The position numbers were made by a program, and so were the translations under genes. A stretch of DNA of 64,000 bases from Mesorhabditis belari (lineage: Eukaryota > Nematoda > Chromadorea > Rhabditida > Rhabditidae): the NCBI GenBank assembly GCA_958450365.1, contig CAUEEP010000930.1:372001-436000 (forward strand), given 5' to 3'. The notes beneath the pieces were generated by a model. The model did not search any database, was not told the DNA's origin, and saw only the letters and a list, made by a program, of their open reading frames with translations. The first letter of the stretch is position 1. Every line of letters begins with the position of its first letter. Below are positions 20,294 through 33,600 of this stretch, piece by piece.

Positions 20294-23200
20294 ATGGAAG
20301 AAAACGAGCTGAAGCCCTTGGTGACTTTTAAAAACAATCGGATTCAATTCAACGAGAGTATTGCTCAGGAGACTTTCGCAAATGAGAAATTCAGGGATAA
20401 AAAGGTTAGAATTGACTTTTTCGGTGTTTTAAGAAGGGAAAGCAAATCATTGAAAAAAATAAAATGGGAAACCGAGGAAGGGATCGAACCTGAGCAAAGG
20501 CTTGATAGTTCGTTCTGAAAGGAGAGCCTTATCGAGTACACCACAGACTCATACTTCCAAGCGGTGAAAGAGGCGCTATACAGGGAAAAAAAGCCATTTT
20601 TGAGCTCTGGCAGGTCCTGGCGTAGCATCTCGCTTTGACTAGCCTGGCCTAACTGTAGACGCAAGGCTTCTCTGGCTTTGACTACACAAAGTACAGAACC
20701 CAGGCTTGGACCAGCCAATAGTAATATTAGTTTCTTCTGGAAGACACAATTGGACCATTCTTAGTTGTAACTCCAAAATCATTGCTTCAGATCTCTCTGG
20801 TTAGCGTAATGGGACCATCGCGATCCGGCAAAAGCTTTTTGATGTCAATTTTGACTTGTGGGCGACAAGGAAACACAGTCAGGTCAGCCTTTAGAGCAAT
20901 TCACAGTCGTTTTCTTCATTTCCTGAAAATGTATCGACTTTCTCCTTTGTCTCCTTATCCTTTGTGTGAAACTGCAGAATTCGTCTAAAAGTAGAGAGAG
21001 ATTGGTTTAAAACTAGAGACCAGATTACGATAATTAGCTGGATACAATCTACAAGAGTTATCTGCAAGTTAAGAGGTTTTTTTGTGACTCTTACTCATAA
21101 TAACTCTTAATGACTTTGTCTAATATATTTGCATACAAACTTCCCTACTTCCCTCAGCAAATTTGCATTTAAACTTCCCCACTTTGCCCTGCATAATTTC
21201 CGTCCAAATCCAAAAGAAGCAATTTCCAATTAATCTTATGATCTTATCACAAAGAATAAATGAAACTAACTCGTAAGGATGTAATGGTATGATAATAGTA
21301 TGCTAAATCAGTTATGGGATCAAAAATAAGAGTCACAAGTTCGCCAAAGCATACTTATGACTCTTACGACACTCATTCTTAAATGCAAATTGATTTTCAA
21401 TACAAAGTGCGCTGCGTAAGAGTCATACAAATACCAGTTAAGAGTCATTTTTGACTTATAGAGGAGCCTTCAAGACCGGGTATGAGCGGTGCACGGAAGG
21501 GATTCTCGTTTTCACTCAACCGATGATTTCTGAAGATGTGAGTGAGACTTAGATTTAAAGTAAGGTAGATAAATCAAAGTTTGAATTGTGGATTTATTGA
21601 TTTTTGGATTGCGCTTTTGCAGAACTTTTGAACTTTCGACTCTGTAAACTTTCAAATAAAACGCAAGATTTCTTTGTTTACCACTTTTCAATGTTGAGTG
21701 AACGTTAAGGAGTGATAAGAGTGTACCAAGAAATTCGTTCAGAAATGAAAATTCTGGCGTTGAAATGATTTCTGTGCCAAGGAAATGGATAAGAGAGAAA
21801 TTGTGACGATTAAAATTACATAAATTTCAGGGAAAACATGTGGTTTTCTTTTTGGATACTCAAGGAACATTTGATCTACAAACAGAGAGGAATATCTCCT
21901 CGTGGATTGCTTGTTTCAGTCTGTTGATCTCGGATATTCAGGTATGCAATTGACCAGACCAGGCCAAGCCAAACCCTTGATACTGATTGTAAGTCAGGGA
22001 TTGGAAAAAGTCAGGATCAAATTAGGATTCGACTAACCAGGCTCATGATACTAATAGTAAGCCATGTTAGGAGTCGACCAGGTTAGGGGCAGGCTAAGGC
22101 CAGACCAAAGTTGGATCATGCCTTGGCTTCGGCTTAAGCTTAGGTTAGACCAAACCTAGATAGGACTCAAAGCAGTTCAATGGACAAGGCTAGAATAAGC
22201 CAGGAAAGGATCAGGCAATGACTGGCCAAGTTTAATCCCGTCAGCATTAAACCAAGCCAAAGTTCTGGTTCATAATTTTACACCTTTCAGCTCGTGAACC
22301 TAAAAGGAAACATCGGCGGTGACAACCTTCACGATTTGCATTTGTTTATCGAAACGGCTGGAGCTTGTCCAAAGACTGAACTAGCAAAAGTATCTATAGA
22401 AACAACGCTGTACCTGGCTTTTTAGAGTTTAACTTTCGTGATCAGAGATGCGCCAGAATGGACGGAGAATGGTTTTCTCGAGAAGCTTTGGGTGAGTGAT
22501 CGTGAATATTTTCGAATCCAGAGATTTAGTCAGAATGCAAAAAATCGAGGGATCTTAAAGAGATCTCTGAATCGCTGCAGAAACGTTTCGAGAATAGAAT
22601 CCACTGTTTTTGTTGTGCGATCGCATCGGATGGGATTCAGCGGGCAACGGGGGCGATTGAGTTGACGGATGAAGGTGAGTCACTACAGGCTAGATTGCTT
22701 TCTATTTCTATAATTAGAATCACTTTCTATAAGTAGCTATTGATAAAATGAGTGTATTAAGATCAAAATTTCATTGGTTGTCTCGAGAGAGTTATTGACT
22801 TTGTTCAAAATAATGCTCACCAATGTTACCGTAAACATTTCGACTACAGTGAAGCGGTAAAGGTATGATAAATTTTGATCTTTAAGAAGTTATCTATTAG
22901 AAAAGTTAGGAGAAATCAAATGAACTCAATAGTTTTAGCAAATCGTCCATTACCTTGAAAATGAGGCACCAAGACTCGAATCGACCGTAAAGGTTAGAAA
23001 AGTTTACTTTTAATGAAATAAATATTCAGTTTTATAGTTTATAGTAGTTTTATAAATCTTTTGAACTTTTTAAACTTTATAATAACACAATTTGATTCCG
23101 TTTAGATGACGAAAGAAGCTAGCATCTCTTTCGCTGTGAATAAAGCCTTTGATATCTTCCAGAGCGCTTTAAAAGTAATAATTCAGATTTTATTAAATAT

Positions 23201-26200
23201 TATTGTTTTTAGGGAACAACCAGTGATAATATTGAAGCTGCTGAAAAGTCTGGTCGAAATTCTTCAGAAAAAAAACTGAAAGAGCTTTTGAAAGAGGCGA
23301 ATGTCGGTGAAGCGAGAGCACTTCTAGAGCCAAGAATTCAGGTTTAGCACTGAAAATAATGCTTAATCTAGATTTAGCCCTGAATTTATCACTAGATTTG
23401 CAATAAAATTTAGGCATTGTTGGATGAAAAGCAAAGAGAATTCAAAATTCTTCAAGAAGGGAAGGCTTTCTTGGAACGAGTTGAAGCTTTCGCGAGGAAG
23501 TGGAGAGCCGAGATACCAAAGGTAATGGAAAATAGAAACACTCGTTAGATGAATCTCTCCTTAGATAAGCTGGGTAGGATAGCTGAGGAATACGGTAGCT
23601 GAAGACACAGTAGGGTTACTGTAGGGTACTGTAGGGTACTGTAAGAGTACTTTCAGATCCACGATTTGGACAAGGCACAGCTCTTGAAACGAAGCTTTTC
23701 TATCAGAAGTGAAGGGAAATTGAGCTCGATCTCCGATCCAACGATCAAGTCCTTAGAGGTGAGGAGTTTATCCTAATTCGAAACAATCGCAGTTATGTAT
23801 ATTGACTAGTGGTACATAGAGATGAAATAAACATTGGCTAAGTCTCAACAATAAGTCCCTCTGAAGCATCTTTTTCTGTTACAGGACATGTTGGACAATC
23901 GAATCACAATACTTCTAAGTGCCCATATTGAGAAATCGTTCTCAAAACTGAAAGTCGAGTTTAGTCAACAGCTACGAGAGGTCAGCTTTCTTAGGTTACA
24001 ATTTGGATAAATCAGTTTCAGACAAAATTCGACTTTCTACCAACTTTGGAGGATGGTCATGAAAAAGGCAAATTGATGATCGAAAAATTGAGAGAAACTT
24101 TGGATTCACAAGAGTTTACTGAAAAGGAATGGGGATTAATTGAAGAGAAATGCCAGACAGAGTTGATGGTTGGTAGCTAAATTTGATTGCAAATTGCAAT
24201 TAAACGAATATTGAATCAATTATTAATCTACTTATTTAGAAGATTTACACCCAATCTCTTGATTTTATCGAAAAAGATCTCGCGTTGAGGCGCGAAACGA
24301 AACGAATTAGAGAGATGAACACAAAGGTCGTTTTGGATGACGCCATTGAGAGTTTTGAAACGACTGTAAAGGTAAAAAGTAGCTTTTTATCGAATCCAAC
24401 AATAAAATGATTAGTTGATGATAATTTCTTTTGTAATTTTTAGAGAAGCAATGAAGATTCTTTTGAAAGGACTGTTCATCGAGCAAAACAAACAGGGATC
24501 TCAAATCTAGAGAGATTACTCGATGCGGAGAGTTTCCCGAACGCTATTGAGGAGTTTAACGCCAGAACACAGGTGATTTTGATAATATAAATAGTTTAGC
24601 AATTAGCAATTGTTAAAATCATTTTTAGTCTAGTTGTTGATTCTAAAATTGATTTTATCTGATAAGATTTAGGTTATTTCTGATCAGAGAAAAGTGGAGC
24701 TCAACAATGAAAGAAAAGCCAAGGAGGATCGGGAAAAACGATTGAAAGAAGAAAAGGAAAAGAAAGATTTGAAAAAGATGAATGCAAAGGTTTATAAATT
24801 TCAAAATTTAGATCAGATCCATGATTTAGTCGAACCAACAAACTCCAAGCGTTGATCCAAACTCCAAGCAAACAGGGATCTCAAATCTAGAGAGATTACT
24901 CGATGCGGAGAGTTTCCCGAACGCTATTGAGGAGTTCAAGGCCAGAGCACAGGTCGAAAAAATTGCAATTGTTAGAATCATTTTTAGTCTAGTTATTCTA
25001 GAATCGAAATTATCTTGAAATTTAGATCGTTTCTGATCAGAGAAAAGTGGAGCTCCGCAATGAAAGAAAAGCCAGAGAGAAGCGAGAAAAACGGTTGAAA
25101 GAAGAAAAGGAAAAAGAAAAGATGAATGCAAAGGTTTGTAAATTTTCAAAAATTCAAATCAAAATCGATTTAGTTACTGAAAGAACAAACTCCAAGCATT
25201 GTAGAGGCAATTCCACCAACTTCGACACTCGAGACGTACAACAACAGCAAGGTATAAAGCTGTTAATAGAGAAAGGAAAGATGAAAAGATTCAAAAGACT
25301 TTCTGAAAAGCCGAAATAAAAACAATTTCTTTCAGCTAGACAAGAAAGTGACTCAAAAAGTGGATAACGTGACAAAACCAAAGCAAAAACCTATCCAAGC
25401 TGTTGATTTCTCTGCTCCCAGTGCTTCCTACACCCTTTCATCTGCCGAGACCGAGTTTATTGTTAAACTTGGCGCCTTCCAGAGGTTGTTAAAGGTTGGA
25501 AAAATGATTTTTGAACTTAAAAGTAAGGCTACGGAGTAGGAAGTTCAGAAAATGCTTACTGAGAAGCTTTTTTCTGACCATGACTGTAAGTGCTTTAAAG
25601 TATGACCATAATCTGACAATCTTACAGTAAAGCAGTGGTCGGTAGATTACCGTAATCTTTAGGTTACTGCAGCCCCTCCATTACCGTAATCTTTAGGTTA
25701 CTGTAGCCCCTCCATTACCATAATCTTTAAATTACTGTAGCCGCTCGGTTACCGTAATCTTTGGGTTACTGTAACACTTAGATTACCGTAATCTATAATC
25801 ATATTTACCGTAATCATTTTCCATCAGCATTTACAAACCTTTCAAACAGGTTTCAACTCTAAAAGAGGTTTCGGACTGGGAAAGGAATTCAATTATCGAG
25901 AAATACGGTAGCTTTACAACTCCCTCAACGACCATTCATCTAATGAAGGTAATTGTTCAATTTTACTAAAGAACTTGTTATCATTTGCTTTAGGAGGCGC
26001 TGAGCACTAAAATTATCAACCTTAAATCACAATTCATTCAAACTCGACTCAATGAGCTAAACAATGAGCTCGGAGTTTACTTGCTCAGGGTTTGTCAGCT
26101 TGTTTAGCTCTAAACTTTTCAGTTCTTTAAATATTTCAGACCAACTTTGGCAATGTTCCAGAAGAAGATCAAATCAAAGTTCACATTAAAAAAATGATTG

Positions 26201-29014
26201 CATCTTTCAAAAAGGAGTGCTTTGAAAATGCTATCGAAAGTGCAGAGTTTTACATAATCAAGGGAAATATTCAAATCACTTTAGAGGTTTGAAATTGTAA
26301 CAAATTACCGTAATCTCGTCTTATTTTAATCCCTAAACATTCGTGATTTTGTAAGGATTAGCGTCAGATATCGAAAGATCTTGAAAGACTGGATAAAAAC
26401 TAACAAGATTACGGTAGTTCTTGAAAGTAAAGCGAGCTTATGGAATGTTTATTCATCTAACTAAACTCTTTCTTAAAATTTCTCCTTCGCTATCTTTTTA
26501 GAGAATGGGTTTGATTTGCCGGAACATGCTTGTCTCAAAGAAAATCGCAGAGACCAAAAAAGCCAAGCTCGAAGCTGAATTGGCTGCCGAGATCCAGGTT
26601 TGAGACTAATTCTAGCGAATCTTGGCTCACTTTAGAAAAACGATTCCGTAAATTATTCCGCTATTGCTTCTGATTCGGAAAATGATCTAGAGGAAGAGTA
26701 TGAAACTTGTAAAACGCAATCAAATGGTTCTCTAAATGTGCTGGATACGTTCAAACAGGAAAAGGAAAAAGAAAGTGCTGAAACTTCATTGGGACTAATG
26801 GAAAATCAGCGACCACCGCCTTGTTACAAACCTATTTCACAACCCTCGCAAGACATTGTATTGAACCATGAAAGGAATATAGTAGATGTTTCGGGAATGG
26901 AAAAGACAAGACAAATATTCGAAGCTTCGAAGAAAACAACCCATGCAAATGGGGCTCTAGTAGATTCACGGAGGTTTGTTCAAGTCAGAGCTTTAAATGT
27001 ACTTCTACATCTTTGCAAAGAATTAATATGCAAATTGATCTTTGACTTCTTACTCTATCATTGAATTTTAGCATATTTTTCCTAGGTTTTAGATGGTTTT
27101 TGAATAAATTTGAGCTAGAATGAATGAAGATAAACCTAATAAAGCCATTTATACTATTTTCCGAGTACCTTTCCCCAACTACAGGCAAACTGGAGACATT
27201 TACATTTATCTTAACGGGAAACAACGCAAAAGTCCCGCTTTAGAAGATCATAGTTAAAACAAAACAAAAAGCGAAGCAAGTGACCAAAATATTCTCGTCA
27301 TTTAGTGCTTCATCACCAACCAACTGGCCACGCCCTGACTCGCCAGAATACGGTTTAATTTACAGCTAATATTTTCATAAACTTACTTCAGATGAAATCT
27401 CCGACACAGAGATCGACCGATATGTCTCGAAACCGCTAGAAGAGGACGCTGTCTACGAGATGGACATCAAGTTTCGCGTTTTGAAATCAGTTCTAGAGGT
27501 TGAGCCAATTTCGTGCAAAGAAAAGTCGCGTTTCAGCAAATCGATGACAAAAACGAAAAGCAAAGACATTTCGAAGTGAGCTACCAGGAGTATGCGGCGT
27601 GGTGTGAGGCTCGAATCGACTCGAAAGTCATGATCTACTTTGTGCACAAATTTCACACCGAGTGCGCTTTGTACATGCGGGAACACCATGGAATTGAGGT
27701 CAATGTTCGGGGATACGAGGTTTGTGTTTATTGCGCACTCAATGATTGGATGTTTTTAAAAAAACTCAAAAATGTTGAACTTTTGCTCAAATGAAGATTG
27801 TCTATTATATCTTTAAATATTTTTGGATTCGTTGTGAATCCATTTCTGAAAATTGGGTTGTTTTAATTTTAGAATGAGCTCATTCGTCGTACGGAGGACC
27901 CAAAATGGACGGACGCGCAAAAGCTCAAGCGCAAAGTGCTGCAAAGACGGAGATCAAATGTGAGTTGATCAGATTTTGATCATATAGTCAAAACCGGATC
28001 TAGCCGACAAAGAAGAAAATTTGTGCGCAAAAGGTTGGAGATGTGTTCAACGAGTTGTTGGCTGAGGTTTGTGTGAGATTTGTTATCTTTAGTGTCACTT
28101 ACATCATTGATTTTCCACAAGTCAATAAGCCAGTCAAAAATGCTAGAACATACCTTCCTGAAGCTAGTTCAAAACTTTTGAGCTTTTAGGAGTTTCGCAA
28201 TGTGCTCGCGTGTGGCTCGTTAAGCATTGCGAAAATCTCGGCACTCATTGAATACTCGGAAGGTAAACGCGACTCTTTCTCGAGGACTCTTGACAAGTAT
28301 GACAAATATGGGGAATTGCCTGGACTGCTCGAGAAGGTGCTCGTCGAAAAATGGATAGATTTCTTTTACAGTCTAGTGAGTCGATAATTATCGGTGCAAC
28401 TAATCAATAAACCCATACCAGTCTGGATTCTAGCCAGAATTATTTCAAAGACATTTTCCGTTGTCACTTTTTCTTTCTTTCACTTTTAAAGTCTTGCTAT
28501 AAAAGCGATTTTTCCGGGCCTGGCCTGGCTTGACTTTGCTACGTTCTGAGGGCTTGTTCAAGCTGACATTGGCCTAGCTTAAACCTGACCTGGTCTAGTT
28601 TACAGCCCTAATGATAGATTTTATATTCAAAAAGATGACAAGGATCTTGACAAAGCACTCCACTTTTCAGCCCAAAAATGACTTCGACGAGAGGGACACG
28701 CTGAACGAGTACGAACGAGTACGCAGAGATCTTCCGTTAATCGTTCCGCCCGGCACCCACATCACTTTCCTGAGCGATATAAAAGAGTTGTTCAACATAA
28801 GGAAAAATGTTTTTTGTTTTGTAAAATAGTTTCCAAGAATTCAATTCAGAAGCGAGAACAGGAAGAACGGGAGCGAAGAGAAAATGAGGAGAAACGACGA
28901 CAAGCCGGGATATTGAGAAGGCTGGAAGATGGGAACAAATCGAGGAAAAGATTCGCTTTCCCGAGGCTTCCAAATATCATCTGCAATCCAGGCAGGACAT
29001 TGCTTAATAACTAA
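20294..29014 (+). CDS. Gene B: GBP/atlastin-like large GTPase with long coiled-coil tail
   Basis: 35 exons give 4065 nt in one frame (about 1354 aa): 20294-20404, 20791-20882, 21462-21537, 21831-21941, 22291-22389, 22426-22491, 22530-22674, 22762-22862, 22939-22992, 23106-23174, 23213-23341, 23414-23521, 23657-23758, 23885-23980, 24022-24168, 24240-24371, 24444-24572, 24673-24789, 24869-24952, 25026-25133, 25174-25251, 25336-25494, 25850-25948, 25994-26089, 26140-26286, 26502-26597, 26636-26973, 27306-27352, 27392-27498, 27537-27719, 27873-27959, 28004-28066, 28190-28375, 28671-28808, 28850-29014. GTPase motifs: P-loop GPSRSGKS (about residue 45), switch-I Thr in YERCTEG, DTQGTF, and RD in FVIRDAPEW, as in GB1/RHD3 proteins. 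Then helices, Lys/Glu-rich coiled coils, an acidic Pro-rich segment and a C-terminal module ending in an RERRENEEKRRQ-type helix. No signal peptide or obvious membrane span, unlike classical atlastins. The start follows a TTTCTAG acceptor, so trans-splicing or an upstream exon is possible. Confidence 0.82.
20465..20545 (-). repeat. tRNA-like remnant in gene B intron 1
   Basis: The minus strand shows a B-box (GGTTCGATCCC) about 45 nt after a loop TTTCAGA (CAG triplet), with spacing that would suit a long variable arm. Acceptor and D-stem pairing are poor. Likely a tRNA-derived relic. Confidence 0.25.
25640..25805. repeat. Short tandem array with TTACCGTAATCTTT core
   Basis: Four to five copies of a unit of about 35 bp (TTACCGTAATCTTTAGGTTA, then CTGTAGCCCCTCCA), increasingly diverged, fill the intron between exons 25336-25494 and 25850-25948 of gene B. 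Gene A's corresponding region lacks the array. Confidence 0.75.
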
Positions 29015-29194
29015 CATTGTTATTGGGTTAATGGGTATGAAATGTCGCTAAAAATAAACAACTGATTCATTCAGTCTTTTACATGCAATCATTATCAATA
29101 TTTTCCATTATTTTGGATACTTTGAGCTCATTTTACTGGCAAAGAGGAGACGCCTTTTTTGTAGAAAATTTTTTGGTTTGAATGCGAATTAATC

Positions 29195-30130
29195 CGTGAG
29201 CCACTTTTTGACACATCATATTTGAAATCAAACGTTTGTCGGTCAAATCATTGCTCATCACTCGGAACCAGTAGTTAGAGATGCAGAAGATGCAAGAATA
29301 GGGCTGTATGCAGGATGGTTCATCACCCCCATTGAGTTTAGTTTAAAGCGAGTCATCTTCCAAAGGTGCGATCATGTTGATTTTTGCTTTTTGAGATCTT
29401 TTCTCTAGCAATGATTGGACTGACTTGTCTAGTTGCTTCGAGTATTTGATTGAGTTGAGTGTTATCTTGCTATTCAAAAGTTCCCAGTAGATGGGGTTTT
29501 TCAAATTCTAGAACACCGAGATCATAAAACATTTTTCTTATCCACATTTTTCTTATCCACATTTGGCATGAGCTTTTCTCCCTGCGCAACCCATTGACGC
29601 TTTCACTGAAAGTTGAGAGTTAGAATTCATTTTCATCCTTTGCCTCAAGACAGAGTAAAAACGATTTGCGTTCGGATTGAGAAAGATAAGCGGCGTTGAT
29701 TGAAACGCGTTTCATTTCTGGACGTCTGTTACGTCTGTTAAGTTTTTTTAAGTCAGCCTGTTGTTTCTGTTAAGTCATGTCGAATCCAAGTCTCCAATTT
29801 TGACCCAAGTTTAAGCAAATTTTTGACGATGATCAACGAATAACTCTTTTGCTATTAGGAAGAAAGCCTGTTGGTTTGAAAAATTTCGAGCAACTTGGCA
29901 TGATCCAGCTGGACTGCTGGATGACCCCCCCAGTTTGTCTTCGTTTATCCCCAGAACGAAATTTAGCAAGCCAATTTGCACATGGAGCTTCTCCTTTCAC
30001 ATTTTTAATATTAGCTGAACACTAGAGGCCATTATGTTGTTGTATCAATTCGTACAGTATAACGTGTTCGTACAGATGTCCAAGTGGCAGAATTCCAATA
30101 GCCAAAAGTTGAAAAAATTTCGAAATAACA
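29195..30130 (-). pseudogene. Highly decayed mariner-like transposase
   Basis: On the minus strand short open pieces show mariner features: ANWLAKFRSGDKRR (the W..KFRSGD part of the N-terminal HTH region, near 29950) and WVAQGEKLMPNVDK (near 29560). Many stops and shifts lie between. No inverted ends are recognised. It fills the gap between gene B and tandem unit 2. Confidence 0.5.
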
Positions 30131-30239
30131 AAAAGTGAGGGAACCCGGTTTCATTGTTTTTAGAAAAGTGTCCTTGACTTCATTTGTTTACGAGTTTCAA
30201 GAACCGGAAAAATAGTGACCTTCCATACCAATCGAACCA

Positions 30240-30560
30240 TTATTTAAACACCAAATAAGTTTGCCCTTAGCTTTCTGTTTTGAAATAATAGAATTGTTAA
30301 AGTTCTAGACTTTAGCCAGTAAAAAATCTAAAAACAGTTCTAAACTTCAGCCAAAAAACCAATATTTGATAAGAAAATCCCTGTAAATCATCATTTTATA
30401 GTTACCTCATATGGAATGACCTCACAGTATCAAGAGCATTCGCAAGCTATACACCGTCACCAACCAGGGTCGAATCAAAGAACTGACTCTGGCCAAGAAA
30501 TGGAGAGATACGGAGATCGAGCCGGGAGAATGCAGGATTTTCACCATTAAGCAATCTTTA
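30240..30560 (+). repeat. Upstream block of tandem unit 2
   Basis: Matches 34360-34625 and 46525-46745 over most of its length (shared AATATTTGATAAGAAAATC, CTCATATGG, then CACCAACCAGGGTC) and the block at 1-125 and 42520-42685 over its second half. It has a 6-bp deletion relative to the others. It marks the joint of the tandem unit and may include promoter sequence. Confidence 0.6.
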
Positions 30561-30674
30561 ATAAATTTTTGAGTTTATTTTTGAAATTTCGATTCGATTT
30601 CCTCGATTTGATTTGATTTTTCTTGTATTGCTTTCAAGAGTTTTAATTCTGCTTTTAGTTGAAAGGATTTAAAG

Positions 30675-33600
30675 ATGAGCGATCAGGACAAGGATTCATC
30701 GGTAAATGACTATTTAAACAAAAATTGAATTCGTTTTAGGTTTTGCCTACCATTGAAGAATTGGCTTTGATGAGTGATGAGGAGGAATTGAGACAGGAAA
30801 CATTGTTGATGATTGAAGAAGTAATTTCGAGAAAGGATGTGAAAGAGGAGATGATGGTGAGGGGAAAAGTGGATTCAAATAAAGATTGCTTCAGGAAATC
30901 ATTGATTGCCAATCAAAGAAAGCGATGGAAATTGATCAAAATGCAGAAAGTGACGAGTTGTTGAATAAAGTTCCAACTCTTGGAGAAGTTTCAACGAGTA
31001 GAGACGCAGCTCTTGGTCTTTCAAATGTGGTTATGAGGTATGCCTTGAAGATATAGTGAGATATCATCGGTTATAACCGATTAGGGTTGTTCTATCTGGA
31101 CTCTAGGGTCTGTAAAACCAATTTGATTGTAAGACCAGGCCAGCTTAGGCATTGCATAGTTGAAACAAAACTTCAAAGCAGGACAAAAAAGCCAAAATAT
31201 TGTTGTCATTTAGTGCTTCATTGCCAATCAACTTTCCACGCCCTGACTCACCAGAATACGGTTTAGCTTAAATCTATATTGTCATAAACATACTTCAGAT
31301 GAAATCTCTGATACAGAGATCGACCGATATGTCTCGAAAACGCCAGATGAAGACGCTGTCCGCGAGATGGACTTCAAGTTCCGCATTTTGAAATCAATTC
31401 TAGAGGTTGAGCCAATTTTGTATAAAGAAAAGTCGCGTTTCAGCAAATCAATGACAAAAACGAAAAGCAGAGACATTTCGAAGCGATCTACCAGGAGTAT
31501 GCGGCGTGGTGTGAGGCTCGAATCGACTCGTTAGCCATGACGTACTTTGTGCACAAATTTCACACCGAGTGCGCTTTGTACATGCGGGAACACCATGGAA
31601 TTGAGGTCAATGTTCGGCAATACGAGGTTTGTGTCCATTGAGCACTCAATAATTGGATGTTTTTGAAAAAACTCAAAAATGTTGAACTTTTGCTCAAATG
31701 AAGATTGTCTATTATATCTTTAAATATTTTTGGATTCGTTGTGAATCCATTTCCCAAAATTGGGTTGTTTTAACTTTAGAATGAGCTCATTCGTCGTACG
31801 GAGAACCCAAAATGGACGGACGCGCAAAAGCTCAAGCGCAAAGTACTGCAAAGACGGAGATCAAATGTGAGTTGATCAGCTTTTGACCATGAAAAGCCGA
31901 ATTTAGTCGACAAAGAAGAAAATTTGTGCGGAAAAGGTCGGAGACGTGTTCAACGAGTTGTTGGCTCAGGTTTGTGCGAGATTTCCTAGCTTGGTATCAT
32001 TTAGAGTAGCGGTCAAAAGCTTGAACACATCCATCCGCGCGAACTTAAAAGGCTGTCATCTCGCCGCTATTTAATGTTAATCAACTAACTAAGAACTTAT
32101 TCTGTGCCATTTCTTTGCCTTTTAAACTCATTTTAGTTTATACGTTCATTGTCTTTTCACCTTTTTATATGTATTTCTTCAAATAACCTTCTTTTTGAGA
32201 TGATCAAAAGTTTGGGCACGCTTTATGTTTACACTTCTGCTTACAGCTTTATGTTTATGATTACAGATATATCGCCTTTCTGATGAGAAAGAAAAACCTT
32301 TCTGATGATGTCAAGGAGCTTCTCATGGAATGAATGGTGGGATGAGCTGTCGGAAAGCTGCTGACATCTATGGTCTTACTTACTCGACGGCAGCCAAGCA
32401 AATGGGAAGATTCGGGCCCGATGAAACATCAATCTATTCAAGTACGGCCAAAAAGGACCTCAAAGAGACTTCGATCTTCCTCAGAAGGATCAAGAAAGAT
32501 CCTTACAAATCTGCCTCAAATTATTGCAAAGCCGTCGCTTCCTACTATGAGCTTGCAATCTCCCAGAACACAGCTCAGCGAATTTTGAGGTACGTGAAAT
32601 TTTTGATCTTTATTTTAGGAAAGGAAAACTCGTTGCCGGTCGACCAGCTCGAAAACCCATAAAAACCGGCAAGCTCCTCTTAAATTTTCGCGAGGACATC
32701 AGGATGGGTCGACCGATGATTGGGCACGTGTTTTGTGGAGCGATGAAAGCAAGTTTAACATGTCGAAAGTCGAGCCATTTTAAACTCAAATCAGCTTTGA
32801 CATGCTTGCAACAATTTGGAGGATGACTGGATTTTCATGTAAGACAATGACCCAGAACACACTTCTTGTATCGTTCAAAAATGGTTAGAAGGAAAAGGAA
32901 TCAAGATATTGAAGTGGGCAGCTCAAAGCCCAGACTTGAAGCCACTTAAAAATCTTTGGAGGTATTGGATTGCCGAATTCGCTTAAAAACAGGCAAAAAA
33001 ATATCAGAGCTGATGAAGGAAGTCCACGACGAATAGACAATACGGTACAGATTTCATCCCATGTTTTCTAATAGCACATTGGAGGGTTTCATCGAATTCA
33101 TGCCGCGTGAATGTCAGCCTGTAATCGCTGTTAAGGATTACCAACTAAATATTAAGACATTATTTTTATGGTAATATATTTTGTTATTTCATAGGCGCGT
33201 TCAAACTCTTGATCATCTCAAAAAGAAGGTTATTTCAAGAAACACATATAGAAAAGTAGAAAGTCAAAATGAACGTATAACCTAAGATGAGTTCAAAATG
33301 AGCTAAAAATGACACAGAATAAGTGTTTAGTTAGTTGAATAACATTAACTAACGCGGAGATGACAGCCTTTTAAGTTCGCGCGGATGGGTGAGTCCAAGC
33401 TTTTGACCACTACTGTACATCATGGATTTGCCACAAGTCAATAAGCCGGTCGAAAATGCTAGCGAAGAACATACTTTCCTGAAGTTAGTTCAAAACTGTT
33501 CAACTTTTAGGAGTTTCGCAATGTGCTCGCGTGTAGCCGATTGAGCATTGCGAAAATCTCGGCACTCATCGAATACTCGAAAAGTAAACGCGACTGTTTC

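Noticed and set aside
25640..25805. CRISPR-like array
   Set aside because: Direct degenerate repeats without spacers in an intron of a eukaryotic gene.
27064..27064. End of gene B at the stop after FDFLLYH
   Set aside because: That stop lies beyond a good donor at 26973/26974 whose phase fits the 47-nt exon at 27306; the same donor exists in gene A. Splicing onward explains all downstream exons.
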